Positions 8,565-16,990 of a stretch of DNA of 64,000 nt are shown here, in pieces. The notes under the pieces were generated by a model, which worked only from the letters and a program-made list of their open reading frames with translations, had not been told where the DNA came from and did not search any database. The DNA is taken from positions 2,170,001 to 2,234,000 of the forward strand of contig NZ_CP041616.1 of NCBI RefSeq assembly GCF_007197575.1. Reading direction: 5' to 3'. The DNA comes from Ornithinimicrobium ciconiae (GTDB lineage: Bacteria; Actinomycetota; Actinomycetes; Actinomycetales; Dermatophilaceae). The translations under genes and the position numbers were made by a program. Positions within the stretch are counted from its first letter, which is position 1; each line of letters starts with the position of its first letter.

Positions 8565-9457
8565 TGGACGCGCCGCGCCAGGAGACCCCGCCCACGTCCC
8601 AGACAGAGCAGCACGCAGCGCACGCTGCAACGGGGCGCGAGGCGGCACGGGTGCCGGAGTTTCCCGAGGGCCGGCGGCTGGCGTCCCTCTACGGACGCAA
8701 CGCCCGCGCAGTCATCGAGCGCGGCTTCAAGGTCATCGCCCGACAGAACTGGGCGGTCCTGGTCTCCGGATTCTTCGAACCGGTCCTCTACCTGCTGGCC
8801 ATGGGCCTGGGGCTGGGGGCGCTGGTGGGCGAGGTCACCGGACCGGGCGGCACCTCGATCGCCTACACGGCATACATCGCGCCGGCGTTGCTGGCGACCT
8901 CGGCGATGAACGGTGCGATCTACGACTCGACCTGGAACGTCTTCTTCAAGTTGCGTTTCGCCCGGGTCTACCAGGCGATGCTCCAGACGTCGCTGGGCCC
9001 GATGGACGTGGCGCTCGGCGAGATCTTCATGGCCCTCTTCCGTGGCTTCCTCTATGCCTGCGGCTTCATGGGCGTCATGCTCGTCATGGGCCTGGTCACC
9101 TCACCGTGGGCGATCCTCATGGTGCCGGTGGCGCTGCTCATCGCCGTGGGTTTCGCCAGCGTGGGCATGGCGGTCACGTCCTATCTGAAGTCGTTCCAGC
9201 AGATGGACGTCATCAACTTCGTGATGCTGCCGATGTTCCTGTTCTCCGCCACGCTCTATCCGATCGAGGTCTTCCCCGAGGCGATCCAGTGGTTCATCAA
9301 GGCGATGCCGCTGTGGCACGGCGTCGAGCTGATGCGCCACCTGGCGGTCGGCTTCGTCTCCGGGGCCACGATCGGGCACGCCCTCTACTTTGTGGTGATG
9401 ACGGTCTTCGGCGTGTGGTTCACCACCATCCGCCTGCGCGCCCTCTTCCTGCGCTAG
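8564..9457 (+). CDS. ABC-2 type transporter permease
   Basis: 297 residues. ATG 8564 shares its A with the TGA of the preceding permease gene (translational coupling). About 45 polar N-terminal residues precede six membrane helices. The ABC-2 motif region reads FLFSATLYPIEVFPEAIQWFIKAMPLWHGVELMRH, parallel to the previous gene. Together they would form the pore of the exporter powered by the 6767-7708 ATPase. Confidence 0.9.
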   Translation: MDAPRQETPPTSQTEQHAAHAATGREAARVPEFPEGRRLASLYGRNARAVIERGFKVIARQNWAVLVSGFFEPVLYLLAMGLGLGALVGEVTGPGGTSIAYTAYIAPALLATSAMNGAIYDSTWNVFFKLRFARVYQAMLQTSLGPMDVALGEIFMALFRGFLYACGFMGVMLVMGLVTSPWAILMVPVALLIAVGFASVGMAVTSYLKSFQQMDVINFVMLPMFLFSATLYPIEVFPEAIQWFIKAMPLWHGVELMRHLAVGFVSGATIGHALYFVVMTVFGVWFTTIRLRALFLR

Positions 9458-9521
9458 CGGATGCCCCTGTGCGGACGGGGCTCGGCAGGTGAGAGCCGCG
9501 CGATGGTGAGACGGTGGTGGG

Positions 9522-10163
9522 ATGGCAACCTTCACGCATCAAGATGTCCTCACGGCAGGTCTGACCCACTGGCGGGATCTCGCCCAGGGGTTGCACGCCC
9601 GGTTCGGCACCGGTGACTTCGCGGCGGGTCTCCGCTTTGTCGAGGCCGTCGGGCAGGCAGCAGAGGAGGCCGGGCACCACCCGGACGTGACCCTCACCTA
9701 TCCCCATGTTGACATCGCTCTGATCAGTCACGACGTCGGCGCCATCACCGAGCGCGACATCGACCTGGCCCGACAGATCAGCGCCATCGCCACTGAGCAC
9801 GACATCCCGGCGCAGCCCGAGGCACTCGCCCAGGTCGAGTTGGCGCTCGACACGGCGGACCCGTCCCGGCTGGGACCGTTCTGGGCCGCGCTGCTGCGGG
9901 GCGACACCGAGGCGTTTCAGGACGGCGACGTCGTGGGCGACGCCCGCGTGCCACTGCTGTGGTTCCAGGAGACCGACGCCCACGAGACACCCCGGCAGCG
10001 CTTCCACCTGGATGTGTGGATTCCGGCTGAGCTCGCGCAGGAGCGCATCGCCGCTGCCGTCGCTGCGGGCGGCACGGTGGTGGATGACGAGGCGGCACCG
10101 GCCTTCACGGTCCTCGCGGATGCGGAGGGCAACCGGGCCTGCGTCTGCACCACAGAGCGCTGA
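9522..10163 (+). CDS. Pterin-4a-carbinolamine dehydratase domain fused to a VOC/glyoxalase-like domain
   Basis: 213 residues, two modules. Residues about 1-95 match the PCD/DCoH fold with the active-site signature EEAGHHPDVTLTYPHVDIALISHD and the GaITERDIDLAR helix. Residues about 105-210 form a glyoxalase-like VOC domain (RVPLLWFQETD, RFHLDVWIP, LADAEGNRACVCTT). PCD regenerates oxidised tetrahydropterins after aromatic amino-acid hydroxylation. The VOC half may be a binding or regulatory domain. It is monocistronic, with no hydroxylase neighbour in this window. Confidence 0.85.
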   Translation: MATFTHQDVLTAGLTHWRDLAQGLHARFGTGDFAAGLRFVEAVGQAAEEAGHHPDVTLTYPHVDIALISHDVGAITERDIDLARQISAIATEHDIPAQPEALAQVELALDTADPSRLGPFWAALLRGDTEAFQDGDVVGDARVPLLWFQETDAHETPRQRFHLDVWIPAELAQERIAAAVAAGGTVVDDEAAPAFTVLADAEGNRACVCTTER

Positions 10164-10356
10164 TCACGCTCTGCCACCCCCTTAGGGTCGGTGTGTGAGC
10201 GACGACCTGGCCTGGTCGGACCCGGGACAGCGGGCATTCCTGCTCGCCCTGGCGCGGGCGGACTCGGATGACTTTCCGCTGCTGGCACCTCCTGCGCGGG
10301 GTGACCCTGCGGCATACAGTCTGAGAAACACCCGGAGTCGTCAGGAGGAGTCGGAG

Positions 10357-11973
10357 ATGGAGTCCTATGCCAAGGGCGAGGAGCAGCCACTGCTGGAGGA
10401 GACCATCGGGGTCAACTTCGAGCGGACGGCGGCCAAGCACGCGGATCGTGAGGCTCTCGTCGAGGTGGCCACTGGCCGCCGATGGACCTGGGCCGAGCTC
10501 GACGCTGATGTCAACGCGCTGGCCCGCGCCCTGATCGGGGCCGGGATCGCGGCAGGGGACCGGGTCGGGATCTGGGCGCCCAACTGTGCGCAGTGGACGC
10601 TGACCCAATATGCCACCGCCAAGGTCGGGGCGATCCTGGTCAACATCAACCCCTCCTATCGCACCCACGAGTTGACCTTCGCGGTCAACCAGAGCGGTCT
10701 GCGCCTGATGTTGGCGGCGAGCAACTTCAAGTCCAGCGACTACCGGGGCATGCTGGAGGAGACCCGTGGGGACTGCCCGGACCTGGAGCGGGTGGTCCTG
10801 CTGGACACCGATGACTGGTCGGCCCTGCTCGCCCAGGGCGCGGACGTGCCCCAGGAGGCCGTTGCCGAGCGGATGGCGACCCTGAGTCCCCGCGACGCCA
10901 TCAACATCCAGTACACCTCCGGCACGACCGGGCGCCCCAAGGGCGCCACCCTCAGCCATCGCAACATCCTCAACAACGGCTACTTCGTCACCGAGCTGAT
11001 CAACCTCACCGAGGCGGACCGGCTGTGCATCCCGGTGCCCTTCTATCACTGCTTCGGCATGGTGATGGCCAACATCGGCTGCACCACCCACGGTGCGACC
11101 ATGGTCATCCCCGGCCCGGGCTTCGAGGCGGAGACCACGCTGCGCACCGTCGTCGAGGAGCGGTGCACCGGGCTCTACGGCGTGCCGACGATGTTTATCG
11201 CCATGCAGAACCACCCGAGCTTCGCCGAGCACGACCTGTCCAGCCTGCGCACCGGCATCATGGCCGGCTCGCCCTGCCCGGTCGAGGTGATGAAGAAGTG
11301 TGTGGAGCAGATGCACATGTCCGAGGTCTCGATCGCCTATGGCATGACGGAGACGTCGCCGGTCAGCACCCAGACCCGCGACGACGACGACCTGGAACGG
11401 CGCACGGAGACCATCGGTCGGGTCCACCCCAACCTGGAGATCAAGATCGTCGACCCCGCGACCGGGCAGACCGTGCCGCGCGGCGCGACGGGGGAGCTGT
11501 GCACCCGCGGCTACTCGGTGATGCTCGGCTACTGGCAGGAGGAGGCCAAGACCGCTGAGGTGCTGGACGCCGAGGGCTGGATGCACACCGGTGACCTGGC
11601 AGTCATGCGCGAGGACGGCTACTGCACGATCGTCGGCCGCAGCAAGGACATGGTGATCCGCGGCGGCGAGAACGTCTACCCCCGCGAGATCGAGGAGTTT
11701 CTCTACACCCATCCCGACGTGCAGGACGTGCAGGTGATCGGGGTGCCGGATGAGAAGTACGGCGAGGAGCTGTGCGCCTGGATCCAAATGAAGCAGGGAG
11801 CGACGGCCCTGACCGCTGAGTCGGTGCGCGAGTTCGCGTCGGGTCAGCTGGCGCACTACAAGATCCCGCGCTACGTCATGGTCGTTGACGACTTCCCGAT
11901 CACGGTCACCGGCAAGGTGCGCAAGGTGGAGATGCGGGCGGTCTCCAGCCGGAAGCTGGGGCTAGCCGACTGA
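10357..11973 (+). CDS. Fatty-acyl-CoA synthetase (AMP-binding)
   Basis: 538 residues of the adenylate-forming ANL superfamily: P-loop [17 protein letters not shown]5 motif [11 protein letters not shown]7 TGDLAVM, A8 hinge [21 protein letters not shown] and A10 lysine in [11 protein letters not shown]. It activates a carboxylic acid, probably a medium- or long-chain fatty acid, to its acyl-AMP and then the CoA thioester. ATG 10357 is supported by AGGAGG at 10343-10348 (8-base gap). The same frame is open and GC3-rich back to GTG 10195, which would add 54 atypical residues; a TACAGT box inside that stretch suggests transcription starts within it. Confidence 0.9.
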   Translation: MESYAKGEEQPLLEETIGVNFERTAAKHADREALVEVATGRRWTWAELDADVNALARALIGAGIAAGDRVGIWAPNCAQWTLTQYATAKVGAILVNINPSYRTHELTFAVNQSGLRLMLAASNFKSSDYRGMLEETRGDCPDLERVVLLDTDDWSALLAQGADVPQEAVAERMATLSPRDAINIQYTSGTTGRPKGATLSHRNILNNGYFVTELINLTEADRLCIPVPFYHCFGMVMANIGCTTHGATMVIPGPGFEAETTLRTVVEERCTGLYGVPTMFIAMQNHPSFAEHDLSSLRTGIMAGSPCPVEVMKKCVEQMHMSEVSIAYGMTETSPVSTQTRDDDDLERRTETIGRVHPNLEIKIVDPATGQTVPRGATGELCTRGYSVMLGYWQEEAKTAEVLDAEGWMHTGDLAVMREDGYCTIVGRSKDMVIRGGENVYPREIEEFLYTHPDVQDVQVIGVPDEKYGEELCAWIQMKQGATALTAESVREFASGQLAHYKIPRYVMVVDDFPITVTGKVRKVEMRAVSSRKLGLAD

Positions 11974-12003
11974 CGAGCGGCAGTATGCCGATCGCCCGCC
12001 ACC

Positions 12004-12080
12004 GGGTCAGGGCGCGCGGTGGCCGTGGGTCAGGGCGCGCGGTCGCTGTGGGTCACCGGTCGTCGCGGGTCAGGGCGCGC
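12004..12080. repeat. Three direct copies of a 14-base block at the 3' end of dinB
   Basis: GGGTCAGGGCGCGC occurs at 12004-12017, 12027-12040 and 12067-12080. The last copy contains the dinB stop codon (leftward TGA at 12070-12072) and its final residues. The others lie just downstream of the gene. This looks like tandem duplication of the gene end, harmless because it lies after the stop. Confidence 0.75.
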
Positions 12081-13155
12081 CCCGGCGCCCGTGGGTGCGG
12101 GGCGGGTCGTAGCCGCCCTCGGGAGGCACCATCTCGCCGCGGATGCCGAGCAGTCGGATCGGGCGGTCGTCCGCCAGCTTCTGCAAGAGCCTCAGTGCCG
12201 TGTCGGCGATGAGGTCGGGGTCGAAGGTCGGCTCGGGCAGCTTGCGGACCCTGGTGACGGTGAAGAAGGGCGCGAAGCGGACCTTCAGGTGGACGCGGGC
12301 ACAGGCCCGGCCCTCGGCCCGCAGGTCCGCCACCACCTGGGCGGCCAGTTCCCGCAGGGCGGCCTCGATCTGTGCGGCGTCGGTCAGGTCCTGCTGGTAG
12401 GTCGTCTCGTGGCCGTGTGCGCGGGCCACCCACGGGGTGTCGTCCACGTGGCGGCTGCCCGCCCCGGCCCCCAGGCGACGCAGGTGAGGTCCGGTGCTCG
12501 GACCGAAGACGGCCGCCAGGTCATCGTCGTCAGCGGCGGCGAGCTCCCGCACGGTGCCGATGCCCAGCTCACCCAGCCGCGCCGAGATCCGGCTGCCGAC
12601 ACCCCACAGGGCACGGGTGGGTCGGTCACCCATCACCTCAAGCCAGGTGTCCTGGGTCAGCCGGAAGACCCCCTGTGGCTTGCCGAACTCCGTGGCGGTC
12701 TTGGCGCGGACCAGCGTGTCGCCGATGCCGATCGAGCAGTGCAGCTGCGTTGCGGCGAGGACGCGGGCCTGCAGGTCTCGGGCTGCCGCCTCGGGGTTCG
12801 CTGTCTCCAGCCCGACGAACGCCTCGTCCCAGCCGAGCACCTGGACCACGGCGCCGGGGAACTCCTGCAGGGTCTGCATGACCTGCTCCGAGGCAGCCTC
12901 ATAGGCGGGGAAGTCGACCGGCAGGAAGACGGCCTCCGGACACCGCTTCAACGCTGTCCGCAGGGGCATCCCGGAACGGACCCCCCACGCACGGGCCTCA
13001 TAGCTGGCGGTCGAGACGACGGCACGCTCGGTCGGGTCACCCCGTCCGCCGACCACGACGGGGAGTCCGGCCAGCTCTGGTCTCCTCAGCACCTCGATGG
13101 CGGCGAGGAACTGGTCCATATCAACGTGCAGCACCCAGGAGGACACGCCCACCAT
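12070..13155 (-). CDS. dinB: DNA polymerase IV, DinB2-like (leucine steric gate)
   Basis: About 361 residues of the Y-family of translesion polymerases. Palm carboxylates are present in HVDMDQF and in VLGWDEAF, followed by thumb HhH-like GVGSRISARLGELGIGTVREL and a little-finger domain. The normal aromatic steric-gate residue that follows DMDxF (Phe in E. coli DinB) is Leu here (DMDQFLAAIE). The GWDEAF wording and Leu gate match the mycobacterial DinB2 group, known for tolerating ribonucleotides. No C-terminal beta-clamp peptide is obvious, also as in DinB2. ATG 13155 directly follows GAGAGG; GTG 13146 is the better-spaced alternative start. Confidence 0.88.
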   Translation of the reverse strand: MVGVSSWVLHVDMDQFLAAIEVLRRPELAGLPVVVGGRGDPTERAVVSTASYEARAWGVRSGMPLRTALKRCPEAVFLPVDFPAYEAASEQVMQTLQEFPGAVVQVLGWDEAFVGLETANPEAAARDLQARVLAATQLHCSIGIGDTLVRAKTATEFGKPQGVFRLTQDTWLEVMGDRPTRALWGVGSRISARLGELGIGTVRELAAADDDDLAAVFGPSTGPHLRRLGAGAGSRHVDDTPWVARAHGHETTYQQDLTDAAQIEAALRELAAQVVADLRAEGRACARVHLKVRFAPFFTVTRVRKLPEPTFDPDLIADTALRLLQKLADDRPIRLLGIRGEMVPPEGGYDPPRTHGRRGAP

Positions 13156-13220
13156 CCTCTCGCGTGTCGAGACCCAATCCACCTTTTTGGCCCCGGATCT
13201 GTGCGGAAAAGGGTGAACAT

Positions 13221-13234
13221 GAGAGTGCTCTCAC
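13221..13234. promoter_or_regulatory. Palindrome upstream of the glycosyltransferase operon
   Basis: TGAGAG-TG-CTCTCA is a 6-base-arm palindrome in the 166-base gap between the divergent dinB and glycosyltransferase genes. It could be an operator for either. No regulator gene adjoins it. Confidence 0.3.
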
Positions 13235-13321
13235 CAACCTTTCACGTCTGACTCATGACCGTCGGGTGAACTGTCTCTCAGGCGCCGAGGGACGGCGTTG
13301 CACGACCAGGAGGTAGGCCAC

Positions 13322-14521
13322 ATGAACGGTTCGGAGAACCCCAACCCGTTCCGGGTGCTGCTGTACTCGCACGATTCCGTCGGGTTGGGCCACATCCGCC
13401 GCAACCTGGCCCTCGCCCACACCCTGGCCACCGAGGTGCCCGCGATGACCGGTCGTCCCGTGACCGGCATGCTGCTGACCGGGGTGGGACACGGGACCGA
13501 CCTCGATGTGCCCACCGGCTTTGACGTGGTCCTGCTGCCGAGCATCTGCAAGGGCGAGTCTGGCTATGAGCCGCGCCACATGCAGGTGCCGATGGACGAC
13601 CTGATCGGCATCCGCGCCCAGTTGGTCAAGGGAGTTGTCAAAGGACTCAACCCCGACCTGATCGTGGTCGACCGGCACGCCTATGGCGTCAACGGCGAGC
13701 TCCGCAAGACGCTGGCCAAGACCCGCAAGAAGCGCCCGGGCACGACCATCGTGCTCGGCCTGCGCGAGGTCCTCGACGAGCCGGACGTGGCCGCCGCAGA
13801 GTGGGCCCGGCTGGAGGACCTGGACCGCTTCCGCACCATCTTCGACGAGATCTGGGTCTATGGCGACCCTCAGGTCCACGACGTGCGCCACACCGGTGAG
13901 GTCCCCGCCGAGCTGCACGACCTGATCCGCTACACCGGCTACCTGTCCAACGGCCGCCGCTGGATTCCTGAGGCGGACCCCACGGAGGCCCCTTACGTTG
14001 TGAGCATGTCCGGTGGCGGCAGCGACGGCAAGGGGATGCTCAGCATAGCCGCCCGGGCCACCATCCCCGCCGGGCACCGCCACCTGGTGGTGGCCGGCCC
14101 GCAGATGCCCGCCGAGGACCTCGCCACCCTCCAGGCGCAGGCTGCCCCCGGCACGAGGGTCGTGGGATCTGTGCCGGACGGCCTGGCCACGATCCGCCGT
14201 GCCAGCGCCGTCGTCTCGATGGCCGGCTACAACACCGTCAACGAGGTGATGAGCACCGACACCCCGGTCCTGCTGGTGCCACGGGAACTGCCCCGCCAGG
14301 AGCAGCTCATCCGCGCCCTCGGCCTCAAGGCCGCCGGCGCCGTCGACATGGAACGCCTCGAGAACCTGACCGCAGAGCGTCTCAGCATCTGGTTCGCCGG
14401 CGCGGTCCACCGCACCCAGGACCGCACCCACCTCGACCTGGCCGGTCTGGCCGGAGTCGCCCACCGCGTCGCCGACATCGCGCGCGCCAGCATGAAGGAG
14501 TTCACCAGTGCAGCTGTCTGA
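13322..14521 (+). CDS. GT-B glycosyltransferase, MurG/GT28-like
   Basis: 399 residues with the two-lobe GT-B layout. The N-terminal lobe starts RVLLYSHDSVGLGHIRRNLALA, the glycine-rich acceptor loop of MurG/GT28-like enzymes. The C-terminal donor lobe has VVSMSGGGSDG and the ASAVVSMAGYNTVNEVM nucleotide-sugar loop. Cytoplasmic, likely membrane-peripheral. AGGAGGT at 13308-13314, 7 bases upstream, fixes ATG 13322. It is the first gene of a run with overlapping starts (14508, 15794, 16987, 18837), so it is probably the lead enzyme in building a glycoconjugate. Donor and acceptor are not evident. Confidence 0.82.
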   Translation: MNGSENPNPFRVLLYSHDSVGLGHIRRNLALAHTLATEVPAMTGRPVTGMLLTGVGHGTDLDVPTGFDVVLLPSICKGESGYEPRHMQVPMDDLIGIRAQLVKGVVKGLNPDLIVVDRHAYGVNGELRKTLAKTRKKRPGTTIVLGLREVLDEPDVAAAEWARLEDLDRFRTIFDEIWVYGDPQVHDVRHTGEVPAELHDLIRYTGYLSNGRRWIPEADPTEAPYVVSMSGGGSDGKGMLSIAARATIPAGHRHLVVAGPQMPAEDLATLQAQAAPGTRVVGSVPDGLATIRRASAVVSMAGYNTVNEVMSTDTPVLLVPRELPRQEQLIRALGLKAAGAVDMERLENLTAERLSIWFAGAVHRTQDRTHLDLAGLAGVAHRVADIARASMKEFTSAAV

Positions 14522-15797
14522 GCACGCACCGCAGTCCGGGCGTGTGCCCCGCGTCGGCTACGTCCTCAAGGTCTATCCGCGCTTCTCGGAGACCTTCGTG
14601 GTCACCGAGATCCTGAGCCGTGAGGCTGCCGGCGAGGACCTGGCGATCTTCGCCCTGCGCCCGACCACCGACGCCCGCTTCCACCCCGAGATCGCCAAGG
14701 TGCAGGCACCGGTGACGCACCTGCCCAAGCCGGCCAAGCTGAGCGAGGCCTGGAGCGTCCTGCGCGAGGCCCGCACGGTGATCCCTGAGCTGGACGAGCG
14801 CCTGCCCGCCATCCTGGACCTGCTGACCCGCCTCGAGCCGTCGGAGGCGGTGCAGGGGGTGCACCTCGCGCTCCGCGCGACCCAGCAGGGCATCACCCAC
14901 CTGCACGCCCACTTCGGCTCGATGGCCGCCCGGATTGCCCGCGTCGCCGGGGCCATCGCTGACATCCCCTTCTCCGTGACCACTCACGCCAAGGACCTGT
15001 TCCACGAGAGCGTCGACCACGACCTGCTGCACGAGATCCTCGCCCACGCCGACCACGTGGTCGCCATCAGCGAGTTCAACCGCTCGTTCCTGGTGAGCCG
15101 CTACCCGGACCTGGCCGACAAGGTGGTGCTCATCCGCAACGGCCTTGACCTGGCCCGCTTTGAGTATGCCGCGCCGGCACCGCTGTCGGGCCCGCTGAAG
15201 GTGGTGGCGGTGGGCCGGTTGGTCGAGAAGAAGGGCTTCACGCACCTGATCGAGGCCGTGCGCCAGCTGGCTGGCCCCCACGGGTCGGGACGGCAGGTCC
15301 AGGTGCGCATCGCCGGCGACGGTGACCAGGCCGCGAGCCTGGCCCAGGAGGTGGCCGCAGCGGGACTCAGCGACACCATCGAGCTGCTCGGCCCCCGCCA
15401 CCAGGAGGAGATCCGGGAACTGCTGCGGTGGGCCGATGTGATGGCCGCGCCGTGTGTCGTCGGTGCCGACGGCAACGCCGATGGCCTGCCGACCGTGCTC
15501 CTGGAGGCGATGGCGATGGGCGTGCCGGTCATCGGCAGCGACGTCACCGGGATCCCCGAGGCCGTCCGCGACGGGAGCACCGGACAGCTCATCTCCGCCG
15601 ACCGGTTGGGCATGGGTGAGGTCGACGAGCTGGTCGCCGCACTGGAGCGCGTCGCAGGCCCTGACTACCCCCGAGAGCAGATCGCCCGAGCAGCCCGCGA
15701 GCTGGTCGAGGCCGAGTTCGACACCGCGCGCCAGGCCCTGCGTCTGGCCGGCCACCAGCAGGGCCAGGCCCTGTTCGCCGCAGCGGGGGTGATGTGA
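14508..15797 (+). CDS. Glycosyltransferase family 4
   Basis: 429 residues of GT-B/GT4 type. VGYVLKVYPRFSETFVVTEI is the typical start of exopolysaccharide GT4s. HLHAHFGSMAARIARVAG is in the N-lobe. The donor site carries the EX7E-type block (DGLPTVLLEAMAMGVPVIGSDVTGIPEAV). GTG 14508 overlaps the previous gene by 14 bases. No membrane segment. It probably adds the second sugar of the product of this operon. Confidence 0.88.
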   Translation: MQLSEHAPQSGRVPRVGYVLKVYPRFSETFVVTEILSREAAGEDLAIFALRPTTDARFHPEIAKVQAPVTHLPKPAKLSEAWSVLREARTVIPELDERLPAILDLLTRLEPSEAVQGVHLALRATQQGITHLHAHFGSMAARIARVAGAIADIPFSVTTHAKDLFHESVDHDLLHEILAHADHVVAISEFNRSFLVSRYPDLADKVVLIRNGLDLARFEYAAPAPLSGPLKVVAVGRLVEKKGFTHLIEAVRQLAGPHGSGRQVQVRIAGDGDQAASLAQEVAAAGLSDTIELLGPRHQEEIRELLRWADVMAAPCVVGADGNADGLPTVLLEAMAMGVPVIGSDVTGIPEAVRDGSTGQLISADRLGMGEVDELVAALERVAGPDYPREQIARAARELVEAEFDTARQALRLAGHQQGQALFAAAGVM

Positions 15798-16990
15798 CCA
15801 TGACTCGCGTCGCCTATCTGTCCGCCGATCCCGGTGTGCCCGCCTTCGGGACCAAGGGCGCCTCGGTCCACGTGCAGGAGATCATCCGTGCCTTCCGCAA
15901 CCGAGGAGCCACCGTGCGCCTATACACCACGCGCACCGACGAGCACGTCCCCGCTGACCTGACCGACCTGTCGGTGACCCATGTGCCGGTCGACGGCAGA
16001 GCCGACCGCGCGGCCGACAAGGAGCTGCCCCGTGAGGAGCGCACGGCCCGACGCGAGCAGCGTCAGGTCACCGCGGCCCACGAGATGGCGGCGCGTGCCA
16101 TCGCCGATGGTGTCGACGTGGCCTATGAGCGCTACTCCCTGTTCTCCACAGCCCTGGCCGAGGTCACCACGACGCTCGGCATCCCAGGAGTCCTGGAGGT
16201 CAACGCGCCGCTGATCGACGAGCAGGCCACCCACCGGCACCTGATCGACGCCGAGGCTGCCCATCACGCCCTGCGCACCCAGGTCGCTGCCGCAGCGGTC
16301 GTGGCGTGCGTCTCCGAGCCGGTCGCCCAATGGGTCCGTGGGCACTGCCCCGAAGCTGCCGACAAGATCCGGGTCACCCCCAACGGGGTCAACACCACCC
16401 GGATCGTCCCGACTGCCGTGAGCACCGAGGGCGACCCGGTCGTCCTCTTCGTCGGCACGCTCAAGCCCTGGCACGGGGTCGAGGTCCTGCTCGACGCGGC
16501 AGCACTGGCTCGACAGCCCTGGCAGGTCCGCATCGTCGGTGACGGGCCCCAGGGTCCCGCGCTGGCCGAGCAGGCCGCCCGACTGGGCCTGTCCGTCGAC
16601 TTCCGTGGTGCTGTGGCCCCTGGTGACGTCCCCGCGGCCCTCGCGGGTGCTGCCGTGGCTGTGGCGCCCTACCCCGTGATGGACGAGGGGGCCGACCAGT
16701 ACTTCTCACCGTTGAAGATCTATGAATACGCCGCGGCAGGGCTGCCCGTCGTCGCCTCGAGCGTCGGCCAGGTGCCGACCATCGTGCGCGACGGTGAGAA
16801 CGGCCTGCTCGTCGAGCCCTCGGACGCAGCGTCGTTGGCTCGCGCGATCGATGCCCTGGTGGCCGATCCGCAGCGCGCCCGTGCGCTCGGGGTGGCTGGC
16901 CGCGACATGGTCGTGGCCGGGCACTCCTGGGACCGCGTCCTGGACCTGATCCTCGCGGGCACGGCTGCGGCGGGACATGAGGCCGCATGA
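15794..16990 (+). CDS. Glycosyltransferase family 4
   Basis: 398 residues, GT4. The N-lobe begins RVAYLSADPGVPAFGTKGASVHVQE, where the sugar-acceptor glycine loop is expected. The C-lobe has VGTLKPWHGVEVLLDA and the donor motif SPLKIYEYAAAGLPVVASSVGQVPTIV (Glu of the EX7E pair retained). GTG 15794 overlaps the upstream stop (GTGA); ATG 15800 is an alternative start two codons on. It overlaps the ABC exporter gene by 4 bases. Confidence 0.88.
   Translation: MTMTRVAYLSADPGVPAFGTKGASVHVQEIIRAFRNRGATVRLYTTRTDEHVPADLTDLSVTHVPVDGRADRAADKELPREERTARREQRQVTAAHEMAARAIADGVDVAYERYSLFSTALAEVTTTLGIPGVLEVNAPLIDEQATHRHLIDAEAAHHALRTQVAAAAVVACVSEPVAQWVRGHCPEAADKIRVTPNGVNTTRIVPTAVSTEGDPVVLFVGTLKPWHGVEVLLDAAALARQPWQVRIVGDGPQGPALAEQAARLGLSVDFRGAVAPGDVPAALAGAAVAVAPYPVMDEGADQYFSPLKIYEYAAAGLPVVASSVGQVPTIVRDGENGLLVEPSDAASLARAIDALVADPQRARALGVAGRDMVVAGHSWDRVLDLILAGTAAAGHEAA

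Noticed and set aside
10105..11856. 583-residue antisense frame opposite the acyl-CoA synthetase
   Set aside because: Same shadow effect; the sense frame has a full set of adenylation motifs.
13298..13321. Upstream in-frame ATG for the GT28-like gene
   Set aside because: It overlaps the leader; AGGAGGT at 13308-13314 is correctly spaced only to ATG 13322.
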